The position numbers and the translations under genes were made by a program. The notes beneath the pieces are model-generated. The model saw nothing but the letters and a program-made list of their open reading frames with translations, was not told the origin of the DNA and did not search any database. This document shows positions 35,534-44,272 of a stretch of DNA of 64,000 nucleotides, in pieces (positions within the stretch are counted from its first letter, which is position 1; the number at the start of each line of letters is the position of its first letter). This stretch comes from an uncultured Holophaga sp. GTDB taxonomy: Bacteria; Acidobacteriota; Holophagae; Holophagales; Holophagaceae. The stretch covers positions 3,128,783 through 3,192,782 of the forward strand of contig NZ_OY781925.1 in NCBI RefSeq assembly GCF_963677305.1. Direction: 5' to 3'.

Positions 35534-37158
35534 TGCTGGAGCGCGGCTACTGCCTGGCCAACCTGGAGACCCTGCTGGCGGAGGTGGAGCGCCGCTCCGG
35601 GGACCTGCTCCATCCCCCGGAGCGGGATCGCCTGGAGGCCTTCCGCGCCCTGCCCCTCCCGGCCCGCCACCTCCTGGCCCGCATGCTCACCCGCAAGGGC
35701 CCCTGGCTGCGGGGGGACACCCTGGCCTACCCCGAGGTGGGGGAGCCCGGGCCCGCCCTAGCCCACCTGGTGGCAGCGGGCTTCTGCCTGGGACCGGACC
35801 AGGCGGACGGGGACGCCTTGCTGCCCCTGCTCACCCGGGCGGAGCTGGCCACCCAGCTGAGGGGCCTGGGGGTCTCCTTCCCCCGGGCCACCCGCCGGGA
35901 GAGCCTGGCGCTCCTGCTGCGGGAGCACCCGGAGGCCCTGCCCGACCTGAGGGCCTCCCTGGCCCCCCACCGGGTGGCGGAGCCCGAATTCTGGCGCCTG
36001 CTGGAGGTGCTCTTCTTCGGCAACCTGGAGCAGGACCTCTCCAGCTTCGTGGTGGCGGACCTGGGGCACCTGCGCTACCCCGACTACCCCCTGGACCCCT
36101 CGGCCCGGCGCTTCGGGACCCGGGCCGAGGTGGACTTTCTGCGCTCGGTGCAGGCCCTGCGGGAGGCCCTGGAAGCCGGAAACCTGGACCTGGACGCCCT
36201 GACGGCTCAGGCCCTGGCCCTGCGGCCCGCCCATTCCCAACGGCGCCACCAGGGGCTCCTCAACGGCCTGGGCCGGGCCTGGGAGCGGCTGGGGCGCTTC
36301 CCCGAGGCCCTGGCCTGCTTCGAGGCCAGCGGGCGTCCCCCGGCCCGGGAGCGCAGGGTCAGGATCCACGCCGCCCAGGGCGACCTGGCCACCGCCTGCG
36401 CCCTGGCCCTGGAGATGGCCCAGAGCCCCCTGGACCTGGGGGAGGCCCGCTTCGTGCGGGTCTTCCTGCACAAGCAGCGCAAGGAGCGCCTGGAGGCCCT
36501 GCTCTGGCTGGAGGCGAACCCCGCCCCTCCTCCGGTCCCGGAGCTGCGGCTGGTGCTGGAGCCCAGGGGACTCCCGGTGGAGGAGGCCGTCCTGGAGTCC
36601 GCCCGGGGCCAGGGCTGGGAGGGCTTCTTCGCCGAGAACCACCTCTGGCGGGCCCTCTTCGGCCTTGTCTTCTGGGACGAACTCTTCGCGGATGTCCCCG
36701 GGGCCTTCCAGCACCGCTACCAGACGGCACCCCTGGACCTGGACCGCTTCCAGGAAGCTCGCCGGGAGCGCGTCGCCGCCCGGCTGGCGGGCCTGGAAGC
36801 CCCCGGGGCCCTGGAGCGCCTCGTGCTGGGCAACGCCCATCACCACCGGGGAGAGGCCTGCAGCTTCGTGTCCTGGAAACACCTGGAGCCTGCCCACCTG
36901 GAGGCGGTGGTGCGGCGCATCCCCCCGGCCGTGCTGCGCTCGGTGCTCAGCACCCTGGCCCCCAGCCCCCGGGCCTTCGATTCGGGTTTTCCCGATTTAT
37001 TCCTCTACCGCCCGGAGAGCTCGGCCTGGGCCCTCTGGGAGGTCAAGGGCCCCGGCGACAGCCTGCGCCCCGAGCAGAGCTTCTGGCTGGAGCGCTTCGG
37101 CGCCCTGGGCTGCGAGGCGAGGGTGGCCAGGGTCACGTACTGGGACGGGCTATTCTGA
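35533..37158 (+). CDS. FAN1-like VRR-NUC structure-specific nuclease
   Basis: A 541-residue protein. A SAP-like segment (LGVSFPRATRRESLALLL) lies near residue 115, Leu/Ala-rich helical repeats (TPR-like, about 190-330) fill the middle, and a C-terminal VRR-NUC domain has GFPDLFLY with Asp488 and WEVKGPGD with Glu503 and Lys505. VRR-NUC proteins such as FAN1 cut branched DNA and aid interstrand-crosslink repair. The ATG overlaps the helicase stop (TGATG), which indicates coupled expression. The Leu of PDLF uses a TTA codon (36997-36999), rare in this window. The domain call is firm, but full FAN1 equivalence is inference. Confidence 0.85.
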   Translation: MLERGYCLANLETLLAEVERRSGDLLHPPERDRLEAFRALPLPARHLLARMLTRKGPWLRGDTLAYPEVGEPGPALAHLVAAGFCLGPDQADGDALLPLLTRAELATQLRGLGVSFPRATRRESLALLLREHPEALPDLRASLAPHRVAEPEFWRLLEVLFFGNLEQDLSSFVVADLGHLRYPDYPLDPSARRFGTRAEVDFLRSVQALREALEAGNLDLDALTAQALALRPAHSQRRHQGLLNGLGRAWERLGRFPEALACFEASGRPPARERRVRIHAAQGDLATACALALEMAQSPLDLGEARFVRVFLHKQRKERLEALLWLEANPAPPPVPELRLVLEPRGLPVEEAVLESARGQGWEGFFAENHLWRALFGLVFWDELFADVPGAFQHRYQTAPLDLDRFQEARRERVAARLAGLEAPGALERLVLGNAHHHRGEACSFVSWKHLEPAHLEAVVRRIPPAVLRSVLSTLAPSPRAFDSGFPDLFLYRPESSAWALWEVKGPGDSLRPEQSFWLERFGALGCEARVARVTYWDGLF

Positions 37159-37175
37159 AGGCATCAGGAGCCCCC

Positions 37176-37640
37176 ATGTTCGAAGCCATGCGCCGCCAGG
37201 ACCGTGCCCTCTCCCCTGAGGAGACCCGGGAGCTGCTGCTCCGGGGAGAATACGGCGTCCTGGGCCTCCAGGGGCTCAATGGCTACCCCCACCCGGTGCC
37301 CATGAGCTACGCCCTGGAGGGGGAGGTGATCTGGCTCCACTGCGCCCTGGAGGGCAGCAAGCTGGCGGACCTGCGGGCCGACGCCCGGGCTTCCTTCTGC
37401 GTGGTGGGCGCCACGGAGGTGCTGCCCTCCGCCTTCTCCACCCGCTACGCCAGCGCCATCGCCTACGGCGAGGTGGAGGAGGTGAGCGGAGCCGAGGCGG
37501 ACCGGGGCCTCATGGCCCTGCTGGAGAAGTACAGCCCCGAGCACCTGGAGGCTGGCCGGGCCTACTTGGAGCGGGCCCGGGCCAAGACAGGGGTGCTGCG
37601 CCTGCACATCGCCCACCTCAGCGGCAAGAGTCGGCGTTGA
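37176..37640 (+). CDS. Pyridoxamine 5'-phosphate oxidase-fold protein (NimA-like)
   Basis: A 154-residue split-barrel flavin- or heme-type protein. Its pattern (LLLRGEYGVLGLQGLNGYPHPVPMSYALEG, then IWLHCALEGSKLADLRAD and FCVVGATEVLP) matches the PNPOx/NimA family that reduces nitroimidazoles or binds FMN. ATG at 37176 is preceded by CAGGAGCCCCC. It is 17 bp after the nuclease gene and may share its transcript, but no functional link is evident. Confidence 0.82.
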   Translation: MFEAMRRQDRALSPEETRELLLRGEYGVLGLQGLNGYPHPVPMSYALEGEVIWLHCALEGSKLADLRADARASFCVVGATEVLPSAFSTRYASAIAYGEVEEVSGAEADRGLMALLEKYSPEHLEAGRAYLERARAKTGVLRLHIAHLSGKSRR

Positions 37641-37686
37641 AGGCTTCACCGCTCCAGGCCATACTGCCGCCAGCCAAGGAGCGCGT

Positions 37687-38871
37687 TTGAGCTGTTTCAT
37701 CTGGGATGACCACTTCGAGACAGGGCTGGAGGCCGTGGACGCGCAGCACCGCGGGTTGGTCTCTCTCATGAACCGCCTCCTGGATGGTGCCTATGCCCTC
37801 CAGACCGGGCAGGACGCCCCCCTGGAGGTCTTCGGCCAGCTGATGGACTACAGCCGCAGCCACTTCGCTGAGGAAGAGGCCATTATGGCGGCCCGGGGCA
37901 TCGACCCCCGCTTCCTGGAGGCCCACCGGGAGCAGCACCGGCAGTACGCCCTCACCCTCCAGGAGGCGCGGCGGACCCTCCTCGACCAGTCCCACCCCAC
38001 CCGCACCCTGGCCAGCTTCGTGGGCCAGTGGCTCATCTACCACATCCTCGGATGGGACCAGGCCATGGCCCGCCAGCTGAGGGCCATGGCAGCCGGAGCT
38101 TCGGCCCAGGAAGCCTTTGAGGTGGAGCAGAGCCGCCTCCAGGAGACCGACAGCCCCCTCTTCCGGACCCTCCGGCTCCTGGTGGAGCAGGTCCTCACCA
38201 AGAACAGCCAGCTGGTGGAGCTCAACGCCCAACTGGAGCAGCGGATCCAGGCGCGGACGCGGGAGCTGCAGGAGGCCGTCTCCCACCTGGAGACGGAGAT
38301 GGCCGAGTCCCGCCGCCTCGAGGACGAGCTCTCCGCAGCCAACACCCGCCTGGAGCAGGCCGCCCTCACGGACGTTCTGACCGGGTTGCCGAATCGCCGC
38401 CACGCCATGGACCGCTTGGCCCAGCTTTGGTCCGAATCCCGCCGCCACGGGACGACCCTGGCCTGCATCCTCCTGGATGCCGATGACTTCAAGCAGGTCA
38501 ACGACCGCTTCGGCCACGAGGCCGGAGATCTGGTTCTGTGCGGACTGGCCAGTGTCCTGCGGGACCATGTCCGGGGAGAGGACCTGGTCTGCCGCCTGGG
38601 CGGAGACGAGTTCCTGATCCTCTGCGCCCACACGGACCTGGACGGCGCCCTCAGCCTGGCCGAGCACCTGAGGCGCCAAGTGGAGGCTCTGGAACTCCCG
38701 GCGGGGCGGGGCACCTGGAAGGGGAGCCTCAGCCTGGGCGTCGCCGAAGCGAAAGCCGACATGGCCAGTGGAGAGGAGCTCATCGCCCGGGCGGACGAAG
38801 GCCTCTACCTGGCCAAGAGACAGGGGCGCAACCGGGTGGCCGTGGCCCCGGAGCACGCCTCCGAGGCCTGA
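37687..38871 (+). CDS. Bacteriohemerythrin-GGDEF diguanylate cyclase
   Basis: A 394-residue signalling protein. Residues about 1-135 form a hemerythrin domain with a complete di-iron set: His21, His59 and Glu63, His80 and His84, His119 and Asp124. A coiled coil (about 170-230) links it to a GGDEF domain with the active-site motif LGGDEF at 304-309 and an RxxD inhibitory site (Arg296 to Asp299). Hemerythrin binds oxygen, so c-di-GMP synthesis is likely tuned by oxygen and limited by product. No membrane segment is visible. The start is TTG at 37687. Confidence 0.93.
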   Translation: MSCFIWDDHFETGLEAVDAQHRGLVSLMNRLLDGAYALQTGQDAPLEVFGQLMDYSRSHFAEEEAIMAARGIDPRFLEAHREQHRQYALTLQEARRTLLDQSHPTRTLASFVGQWLIYHILGWDQAMARQLRAMAAGASAQEAFEVEQSRLQETDSPLFRTLRLLVEQVLTKNSQLVELNAQLEQRIQARTRELQEAVSHLETEMAESRRLEDELSAANTRLEQAALTDVLTGLPNRRHAMDRLAQLWSESRRHGTTLACILLDADDFKQVNDRFGHEAGDLVLCGLASVLRDHVRGEDLVCRLGGDEFLILCAHTDLDGALSLAEHLRRQVEALELPAGRGTWKGSLSLGVAEAKADMASGEELIARADEGLYLAKRQGRNRVAVAPEHASEA

Positions 38872-38883
38872 AGAGCGTCGGCC

Positions 38884-39072
38884 CTACTTCTTGTCCATGT
38901 GCAGCACACCGCCCACGGCGTAGTCAACGGGGGCCATGTCCTGGAAGATGACGCGCACGGCATCGGCCGGAGCACCCATGTGCTTCATGATGGCCTCGGT
39001 GACATCGGCGGCCACCTTGCGCTTCTGGTCTGCGGTGCGGCCTTCAAGCAGGCTGATCTGGACGATGGGCAT
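38884..39072 (-). CDS. 4-oxalocrotonate tautomerase family protein
   Basis: A 62-residue tautomerase: the sequence after Met is PIVQISLLEGRTADQKRK, so Pro1 becomes the catalytic N-terminal base after Met removal. The family converts enol and keto forms of small acids and also acts on aromatic breakdown products. It is the only small gene between the hemerythrin-GGDEF gene (convergent) and the aminotransferase. Substrate unknown. Confidence 0.88.
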   Translation of the reverse strand: MPIVQISLLEGRTADQKRKVAADVTEAIMKHMGAPADAVRVIFQDMAPVDYAVGGVLHMDKK

Positions 39073-39149
39073 GGAACCTCCTCGAGCATGTCTGGAGGCA
39101 GGATACTACCCCTCACAAGGAAAAGGCCCAGGTGGCCTTCAGGAAGAGG

Positions 39150-40352
39150 TTAGCGGGCGAGTGCGGCCTTCAGGACCTCGCCGATGATCTGGATGCCCTT
39201 CTCCAGCTTCTCCTCGGGGGTGTGGGAATAGGCCAGGCGAAAGTGGTGCTTGTCCGTGCCCTTGGGATCGAAGGTGCCCCCCATGACGAAGACCGCACCC
39301 TTCTCGATGCAGGCCTTGACGGTGGCCAGCAGGTCGATGCGCGCGGGGCAGGCGCACCAGATGTAGAAGCCGCCGCGGGGTTCCTGCCACAGGATCTCCT
39401 CGGGGAAGTAGCGGCGGATGGCGGAGACCATGGTGTCCCGGCGCCGACGGTATTCCTGGCGCATGCGGGCGATGTAGGGCTGGATGCGGCCGCTGCGCAC
39501 GAACTCATAGGCCAGCACCTGGGTGAAGGTGGGGGAGCAGGCGTCGTCGGACTGCTTCACCAGCTCGCACTTCTCGTAGACGGCCTTGGGGGCCAGCATC
39601 CAGCCGAGGCGGAAACCGGGGCCCAGCACCTTGGAGAAGGAACCGGTGTAGCAGATGGGCAGCTCCTGGTCGTAGAGGGCCTTCATGGGCTTGACGATGC
39701 GCTCGGCCTCTTCGTCGAAGAAGAGCTCGCAGTAGGCGTCATCCTCGATGAGGGGCAACTGGTGCGGCTTCAGCAGCTCCACCAGGTCCCGCTTGCGCTG
39801 CTCGCTGTAGAGGAGCCCGGCGGGGTTGTGGAAGTTGGGGGTGAGGTAGAGGAACTTGGGGTCTTTCTCCCGGGGGGCCTCCAGCCAGGCCTTGAGGGGG
39901 TCCAGCAGGATGCCGTCGCCGTCCATGTCAAAGCCCTGGAGACGACCCTGGAAGGACTGGAAGGCGGAGATGGCGCCGATGAAGCAGGGGTTCTCCGTGA
40001 GCACCGTGTCCCCGGGGTCGATGAAGACCTTGGCCAGGATATTGATGGCCTGCAATGACCCGGTGGTGATCATCAGCTCGTTGGTGTCCACCGGCAGCCC
40101 CTTGGCCCGCAGGAACTCCTTGAGCACCGCCAGGAGCGGGGGAAAGCCGGGGGTGGGACCGTACTGGAAGGCCGTGCGCTTCAGGTCCATGGGCAGGGTG
40201 CGGAAGATCTCGTCCACCTCCTCCACGGGAAAGAGCTCATTGCCGGGCATCCCGCCGGCGAAGGAGATCATGTCAGGCCGGGTGGCCAGGCTCATGAGGT
40301 CCCGGATCTCCGAGGTTCGGAGCATGGCGGCATTCTGGGAGAACTGGATCAT
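39150..40352 (-). CDS. PLP-dependent aminotransferase class I/II (2-aminoadipate/aromatic type)
   Basis: A 400-residue fold type I aminotransferase. The PLP lysine is in YTGSFSKVLGPGFRLGWM, an Asn/Tyr pocket is in YLTPNFHNPAGL, and the substrate-binding Arg is near the C-terminus (KHHFRLAYSHT). The N-terminus SFAGGMPGNELFP is typical of the ArAT/LysN-like subgroup. It is divergent from PaaK across 191 bp. Together with an ACT protein this fits aromatic amino-acid conversion, but the substrate is not proven. ATG at 40352 chosen over a longer frame because the fold begins there. Confidence 0.9.
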   Translation of the reverse strand: MIQFSQNAAMLRTSEIRDLMSLATRPDMISFAGGMPGNELFPVEEVDEIFRTLPMDLKRTAFQYGPTPGFPPLLAVLKEFLRAKGLPVDTNELMITTGSLQAINILAKVFIDPGDTVLTENPCFIGAISAFQSFQGRLQGFDMDGDGILLDPLKAWLEAPREKDPKFLYLTPNFHNPAGLLYSEQRKRDLVELLKPHQLPLIEDDAYCELFFDEEAERIVKPMKALYDQELPICYTGSFSKVLGPGFRLGWMLAPKAVYEKCELVKQSDDACSPTFTQVLAYEFVRSGRIQPYIARMRQEYRRRRDTMVSAIRRYFPEEILWQEPRGGFYIWCACPARIDLLATVKACIEKGAVFVMGGTFDPKGTDKHHFRLAYSHTPEEKLEKGIQIIGEVLKAALAR

Positions 40353-40543
40353 CACGGGCCTTTCCGGCAGGAGCTCCCTATGTTGGTACCCCCATCCCAT
40401 GACCCAAGTCAACCAAGCGCCAAAAGGGCTCGTCCCCAACGCGTCCGCGAACCGCGAGGCGTTTGGAAACACGCCCAAAGGCGGCTTTGTCCTACAATCA
40501 GAATGACGTCACACCAGTCTGACAATCCACACCAGGGCCGCCC

Positions 40544-41845
40544 ATGTTCAATCCCGAATACGAATCCATGCCTGTTCCCAAGCTCAAGGAGCTCCAGCTG
40601 GAGCGCCTGAAGTGGTCCGTGCGGCACGCCTATGAGAACAATGCCCGCTACCAGGCCAAGTTCGACGCCGCAGGCTTCCACCCCGACCAGCTGAAGGGCC
40701 TGGACGACCTGAAGCGAGTGCCCTTCCTCACCAAGCACGAAATGCGCGAGGCCTCCCCCTTCGGGCTCTTCGCCACCCCCATGAAGGAGGTGGTCCGACT
40801 CCACTCATCTTCGGGCACCACGGGCAACGCCACGGTGGTGGGCTACACGAAGAACGACATCGACACCTGGGCCACCCTCATCGCCCGCTGCCTCTCCGCC
40901 ACCGGCGCCACGGAGGAGGACATGGTGCAGGTGGCCTACGGCTATGGGCTCTTCACCGGCGGCCTGGGGCTCCACTATGGCGTGGAGAAGCTCGGGGCCA
41001 CGGTGGTCCCCATCTCCGGCGGCAACACCGACCGTCAGCTCATGCTGATCCGGGACTACGGCACCACCATGATGGCCTGTACCCCTTCCTACGCCATCAA
41101 CATGATCGACTTCGCCGCCAAGCACATGCCGGACTTCGACTGGCGCAAGACCAAGCTGAAGCGGGCCATCTTCGGCGCCGAGCCCTGGACAGAGGCCATG
41201 CGCCGGGAGATCGAGACCCGCATGGGCGTCGACGCCTACGACATCTATGGGCTCTCCGAGGTCATGGGGCCCGGCGTCTCCAACGAGTGCTCAGCCAAGT
41301 CCGGCCTCCATGTCTTCGAGGACCACTTCCTGGTGGAGATCATCGACCCGGAGACTGGGGAGGTCCTGCCCGAGGGCTCACAGGGTGAGATCGTCTACAC
41401 CTCCCTGACCAAGGAAGCCTGCCCGGTGATCCGCTACCGCAGCCGCGACATCACCCGCCTCTACCGCGAGGCCTGCCCCTGCGGGCGCACCCACATCAAG
41501 ATGGAAAAGGTGACGGGACGCTCGGACGACATGCTCATCATCCGCGGTGTCAACGTCTTCCCCTCCCAGGTCGAGGCACTCCTCATCGAGATCGAAGGGG
41601 TGGAGCCCCACTACCAGATCATCGTGGACCGCCAGGGCACCATGGACGACATTGAAATCCTGGTGGAGGTGGAGGAGGCCATCTTCTCCGACGAGGTGAA
41701 GGTCATGAACGCCCTCCGGGACAGGATCGCCCACCGGATCCGCAGCGTGCTGGGGATCGGCGCCAAGATCACCCTGGCCGAGCCCTCCAGCATCGCCCGC
41801 AGCCAGGGCAAGGCCCAGCGGGTCGTCGACAAGCGCAGGAAGTGA
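40544..41845 (+). CDS. paaK: Phenylacetate-CoA ligase
   Basis: A 433-residue adenylating enzyme that makes aryl-acetyl-CoA from ATP, CoA and an arylacetate. The nucleotide loop SSGTTGNATVVGYTK lies near residues 87-101. The adenylation signature YDIYGLSEVMGPG and C-terminal lysine region (SQGKAQRVVDKRRK) are present. It is followed 7 bp later by an ACT-domain gene, a frequent pair in anaerobes that ferment aromatic amino acids. Confidence 0.95.
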   Translation: MFNPEYESMPVPKLKELQLERLKWSVRHAYENNARYQAKFDAAGFHPDQLKGLDDLKRVPFLTKHEMREASPFGLFATPMKEVVRLHSSSGTTGNATVVGYTKNDIDTWATLIARCLSATGATEEDMVQVAYGYGLFTGGLGLHYGVEKLGATVVPISGGNTDRQLMLIRDYGTTMMACTPSYAINMIDFAAKHMPDFDWRKTKLKRAIFGAEPWTEAMRREIETRMGVDAYDIYGLSEVMGPGVSNECSAKSGLHVFEDHFLVEIIDPETGEVLPEGSQGEIVYTSLTKEACPVIRYRSRDITRLYREACPCGRTHIKMEKVTGRSDDMLIIRGVNVFPSQVEALLIEIEGVEPHYQIIVDRQGTMDDIEILVEVEEAIFSDEVKVMNALRDRIAHRIRSVLGIGAKITLAEPSSIARSQGKAQRVVDKRRK

Positions 41846-41852
41846 GGAACCC

Positions 41853-42281
41853 ATGAAGATCACCCAGCTCTCCGTCTTCGTCGAGAACCGTCCCGGCCGC
41901 CTCCAGCAGATCTTGGGGATCCTGGCCGGCAAGAACATCAGCATCCAGACCCTCACCATCGCCGAGGTCACGGACTTCGGCATCCTCCGGCTCATCGTGG
42001 ACCGCCCCGAGGAGGCCTACCAGGCCCTCAAAGCCGAGCATGTCACCTGCTCGCGCACAGAGGTCCTGGCCGTCGTCCTGGATGATCAGCCCGGCGCCCT
42101 CTACCGCCTCATGGAGGCCTTCACCAAGCAGGAACTCAACATCGAGTATATGTACGCCTACGCCAACGCAGGGCAGCAGAATTCGATCATGATCTTCCGC
42201 TTCGATGACCTGGATCAGGCCCAGAAGGCCCTCCTGGCTGAGGGCATCCAGCTGGTACCCCGCTCCGAGATCCACTCCTGA
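41853..42281 (+). CDS. Tandem ACT-domain protein
   Basis: A 142-residue protein with two ACT-like modules: residues about 1-70 (QLSVFVENRPGRLQQILGILAGKNISIQTL) and about 72-140 (VVLDDQPGALYRLMEAFTKQELNIEYMYAY). ACT domains bind amino acids and control activity. It is co-transcribed with paaK and probably regulates it or a neighbouring oxidoreductase through an aromatic amino acid. No catalytic domain is attached. Confidence 0.92.
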   Translation: MKITQLSVFVENRPGRLQQILGILAGKNISIQTLTIAEVTDFGILRLIVDRPEEAYQALKAEHVTCSRTEVLAVVLDDQPGALYRLMEAFTKQELNIEYMYAYANAGQQNSIMIFRFDDLDQAQKALLAEGIQLVPRSEIHS

Positions 42282-42293
42282 GGGCCAGCAGGC

Positions 42294-43136
42294 TCATAGC
42301 AGGGGGCGGGACTCCATATCCCCGCCCCCGAAGTGCTCCTTGAGGATATGGAGGACATCCATCAGCGTCCTCCGGGTGCAGACAACGTCACACAACTCCC
42401 TGGAACTCGGGGTCATGCAGTATCCCCTGCAACCGGGCATACCGAAGGCATCCTGTTCGAGGCGCGGACCGTGGGAGTAGTCCAGAAAGGGCCCCACAGG
42501 CAGGGCCAGGGTGGACTGGCAGTCCAGGTGGTTGAAGAGCAGGAAGCCGGTCTCCACCCGCCCCAGCATGTTCTGGATGCCGATGGGACGGATCGCGCGA
42601 TCTTCCAGGAAGGCCTGACGGGTTCCCCAGGTATGGCGACAGCCGGGACAGACCTTGAAAGCGTTCCAATGTTCCACCAGGAGGGCGATCCCCAGGGCCA
42701 CGACCACCTCCGGCAGTGCCGGCTGGACCAGGAGGCAGTCGACCCGCAACAGGCAGAGGGTGGTCCGCTGCCCCCGGGTAGGTACCCGGTCCAGGACCAG
42801 GATGACCCTCGCCTTGGGCCCCTGGATCCGAAGATGCTGCAGGAGACGGAAGAGGCCAGGAGAGCTGGCACTCTCCCGGAAGACGACGGCCAGGTCAAAG
42901 GCGCCCAGGCCGGATTCCAGCACTTCCTCCTCCGTGACCACCTGCACTTGCAGTCGCCCCCTGAAGGCCCGGTCCAGACCCTGGGTATCCCCGCTGGATC
43001 CCCCCACCACCAGCACCCTGCGCCCCGCCAGAGTCTCCACCGGCCCTTCCCCCTTCCTGCTGAGCTTAGGCCCCGTGAAGACTTCAGCAAGAACCCGCAG
43101 GGCCCCGTGGACGACCGCTTCCCCCTCGGGCACCAT
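42294..43136 (-). CDS. Cys-rich protein with receiver-like N-terminal domain, unknown function
   Basis: About 280 residues. The N-terminal half (RRVLVVGGSSGDTQGL, DLAVVFRESASS, ARVILVLDRVPTRG) reads like a response-regulator receiver fold without the expected phospho-acceptor aspartate (LAVVFRE sits at that strand). The C-terminal half has a CPGC pair and a C-R-G-Y-C / C-D-V-V-C cluster that could bind zinc or an iron-sulfur centre. I do not recognise the family. A start at 43181 would add 15 residues and nearly abut the divergent glycosyltransferase-like gene; I chose 43136 on context only. Convergent with the paaK-ACT unit. Confidence 0.5.
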   Translation of the reverse strand: MVPEGEAVVHGALRVLAEVFTGPKLSRKGEGPVETLAGRRVLVVGGSSGDTQGLDRAFRGRLQVQVVTEEEVLESGLGAFDLAVVFRESASSPGLFRLLQHLRIQGPKARVILVLDRVPTRGQRTTLCLLRVDCLLVQPALPEVVVALGIALLVEHWNAFKVCPGCRHTWGTRQAFLEDRAIRPIGIQNMLGRVETGFLLFNHLDCQSTLALPVGPFLDYSHGPRLEQDAFGMPGCRGYCMTPSSRELCDVVCTRRTLMDVLHILKEHFGGGDMESRPLL

Positions 43137-43193
43137 CAGAGCTGCCAGACATGAACCGTTACGCAATACTCCCCCCGCCATCCCGGAGTCCCC

Positions 43194-44270
43194 ATGAAGA
43201 TCCTCTACGGCGTCCCCAGCGAGGGTATGGGCCACGCCACCCGCAGCAAGGTCGTCATCGCCCACCTCCTGGCCTCGGGGCATGAGGTCCGGGTGGCCAC
43301 CAGCGACCGGGCCGCCGACTTCCTGGAAATGGCCTTCCCCGGGCGAATCCACCGCATCGAAGGGCTCCACCTCCAATACGACAAGGGGACGGTGGACCGC
43401 TGGAAGTCCTTCACCCACCTGGTGGCCTCAGCCCCGGAGAGCCTGGTGACCAACGTCCGGCGTTTCGTGGACATGCACCGGGACTTCGAGCCTGAGGTCG
43501 TGATCTCGGACTTCGAGTCCTTCACCTACTACTACGCCAAGACCCACCGCCTTCCCGTCCTCTCCATCGACAACATGCAGGCCATCAACCGCTGCGATCT
43601 GGATCTGAACATCCCGGAGGAAGAGCGGGAGAACCAACTCCTGGCCAGGGCCATCATCAAGGCCAAGGTCCCCTTCTGCAGCCGCTACCTGGTGAGTGCA
43701 TTCTTCGAGGCCCCTCCCAGAAAGGCACGCACCGAGGTGGTGCCCCCGATCCTCCGGGACGCCATCCTCCAGGCCACCCCCAGCCAAGGCGACCACATCC
43801 TGGTCTACCAGACCGCCACCAGCCAGACGGATCTGGTGCAGGGGCTCCGGCAGGTGAAGGGCCAGAGCTTCCGGGTCTATGGCTTCAACCGGGAGGAGAG
43901 CCACGGCCCTGTCCAGCTCAAAGCCTTCAGCGAGGCGGGCTTCATCGAGGATCTCGCATCCTGCCGGGCGGTCCTCACCAACGGGGGCTTCAGCCTCATC
44001 AGCGAGGCGGTCTACCTCCACAAGCCCGTGCTCTCCTTCCCGCTGGCAGGACAGTTCGAGCAGTACCTGAATGGCGCCCAGGTGGAGCGCATGGGCTATG
44101 GGCGCTGTTTCAGGGCCTTCTCACAGGATGCGGTGAAGGCCTTCCTCTACGACCTGCCGGACTTCGCTGCAGCCGTGGCCACCCACCACCAGGAGGGCAA
44201 CCGTCTCACCCTGGAGGCCGTGGACCGCTTCCTGAGGGAACTGGGCCCCGTGGACGGCGAGGAGGACTGA
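43194..44270 (+). CDS. Glycosyltransferase-like protein (MurG/GT28-type fold)
   Basis: A 358-residue protein with the GT-B start KILYGVPSEGMGHATRS, which has the Gly-rich loop and HATR, an acceptor region VVISDFESFTYYYAK, and a nucleotide-binding half with LTNGGFSLISEAVYLHKPVLSFPLAGQFEQYLN typical of MurG/UGT. Similar MJ1255/VC2487-like proteins have uncharacterised sugar substrates. It is divergent from the Cys-rich protein. A structured hairpin follows at 44273. Confidence 0.82.
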   Translation: MKILYGVPSEGMGHATRSKVVIAHLLASGHEVRVATSDRAADFLEMAFPGRIHRIEGLHLQYDKGTVDRWKSFTHLVASAPESLVTNVRRFVDMHRDFEPEVVISDFESFTYYYAKTHRLPVLSIDNMQAINRCDLDLNIPEEERENQLLARAIIKAKVPFCSRYLVSAFFEAPPRKARTEVVPPILRDAILQATPSQGDHILVYQTATSQTDLVQGLRQVKGQSFRVYGFNREESHGPVQLKAFSEAGFIEDLASCRAVLTNGGFSLISEAVYLHKPVLSFPLAGQFEQYLNGAQVERMGYGRCFRAFSQDAVKAFLYDLPDFAAAVATHHQEGNRLTLEAVDRFLRELGPVDGEED

Positions 44271-44272
44271 CA

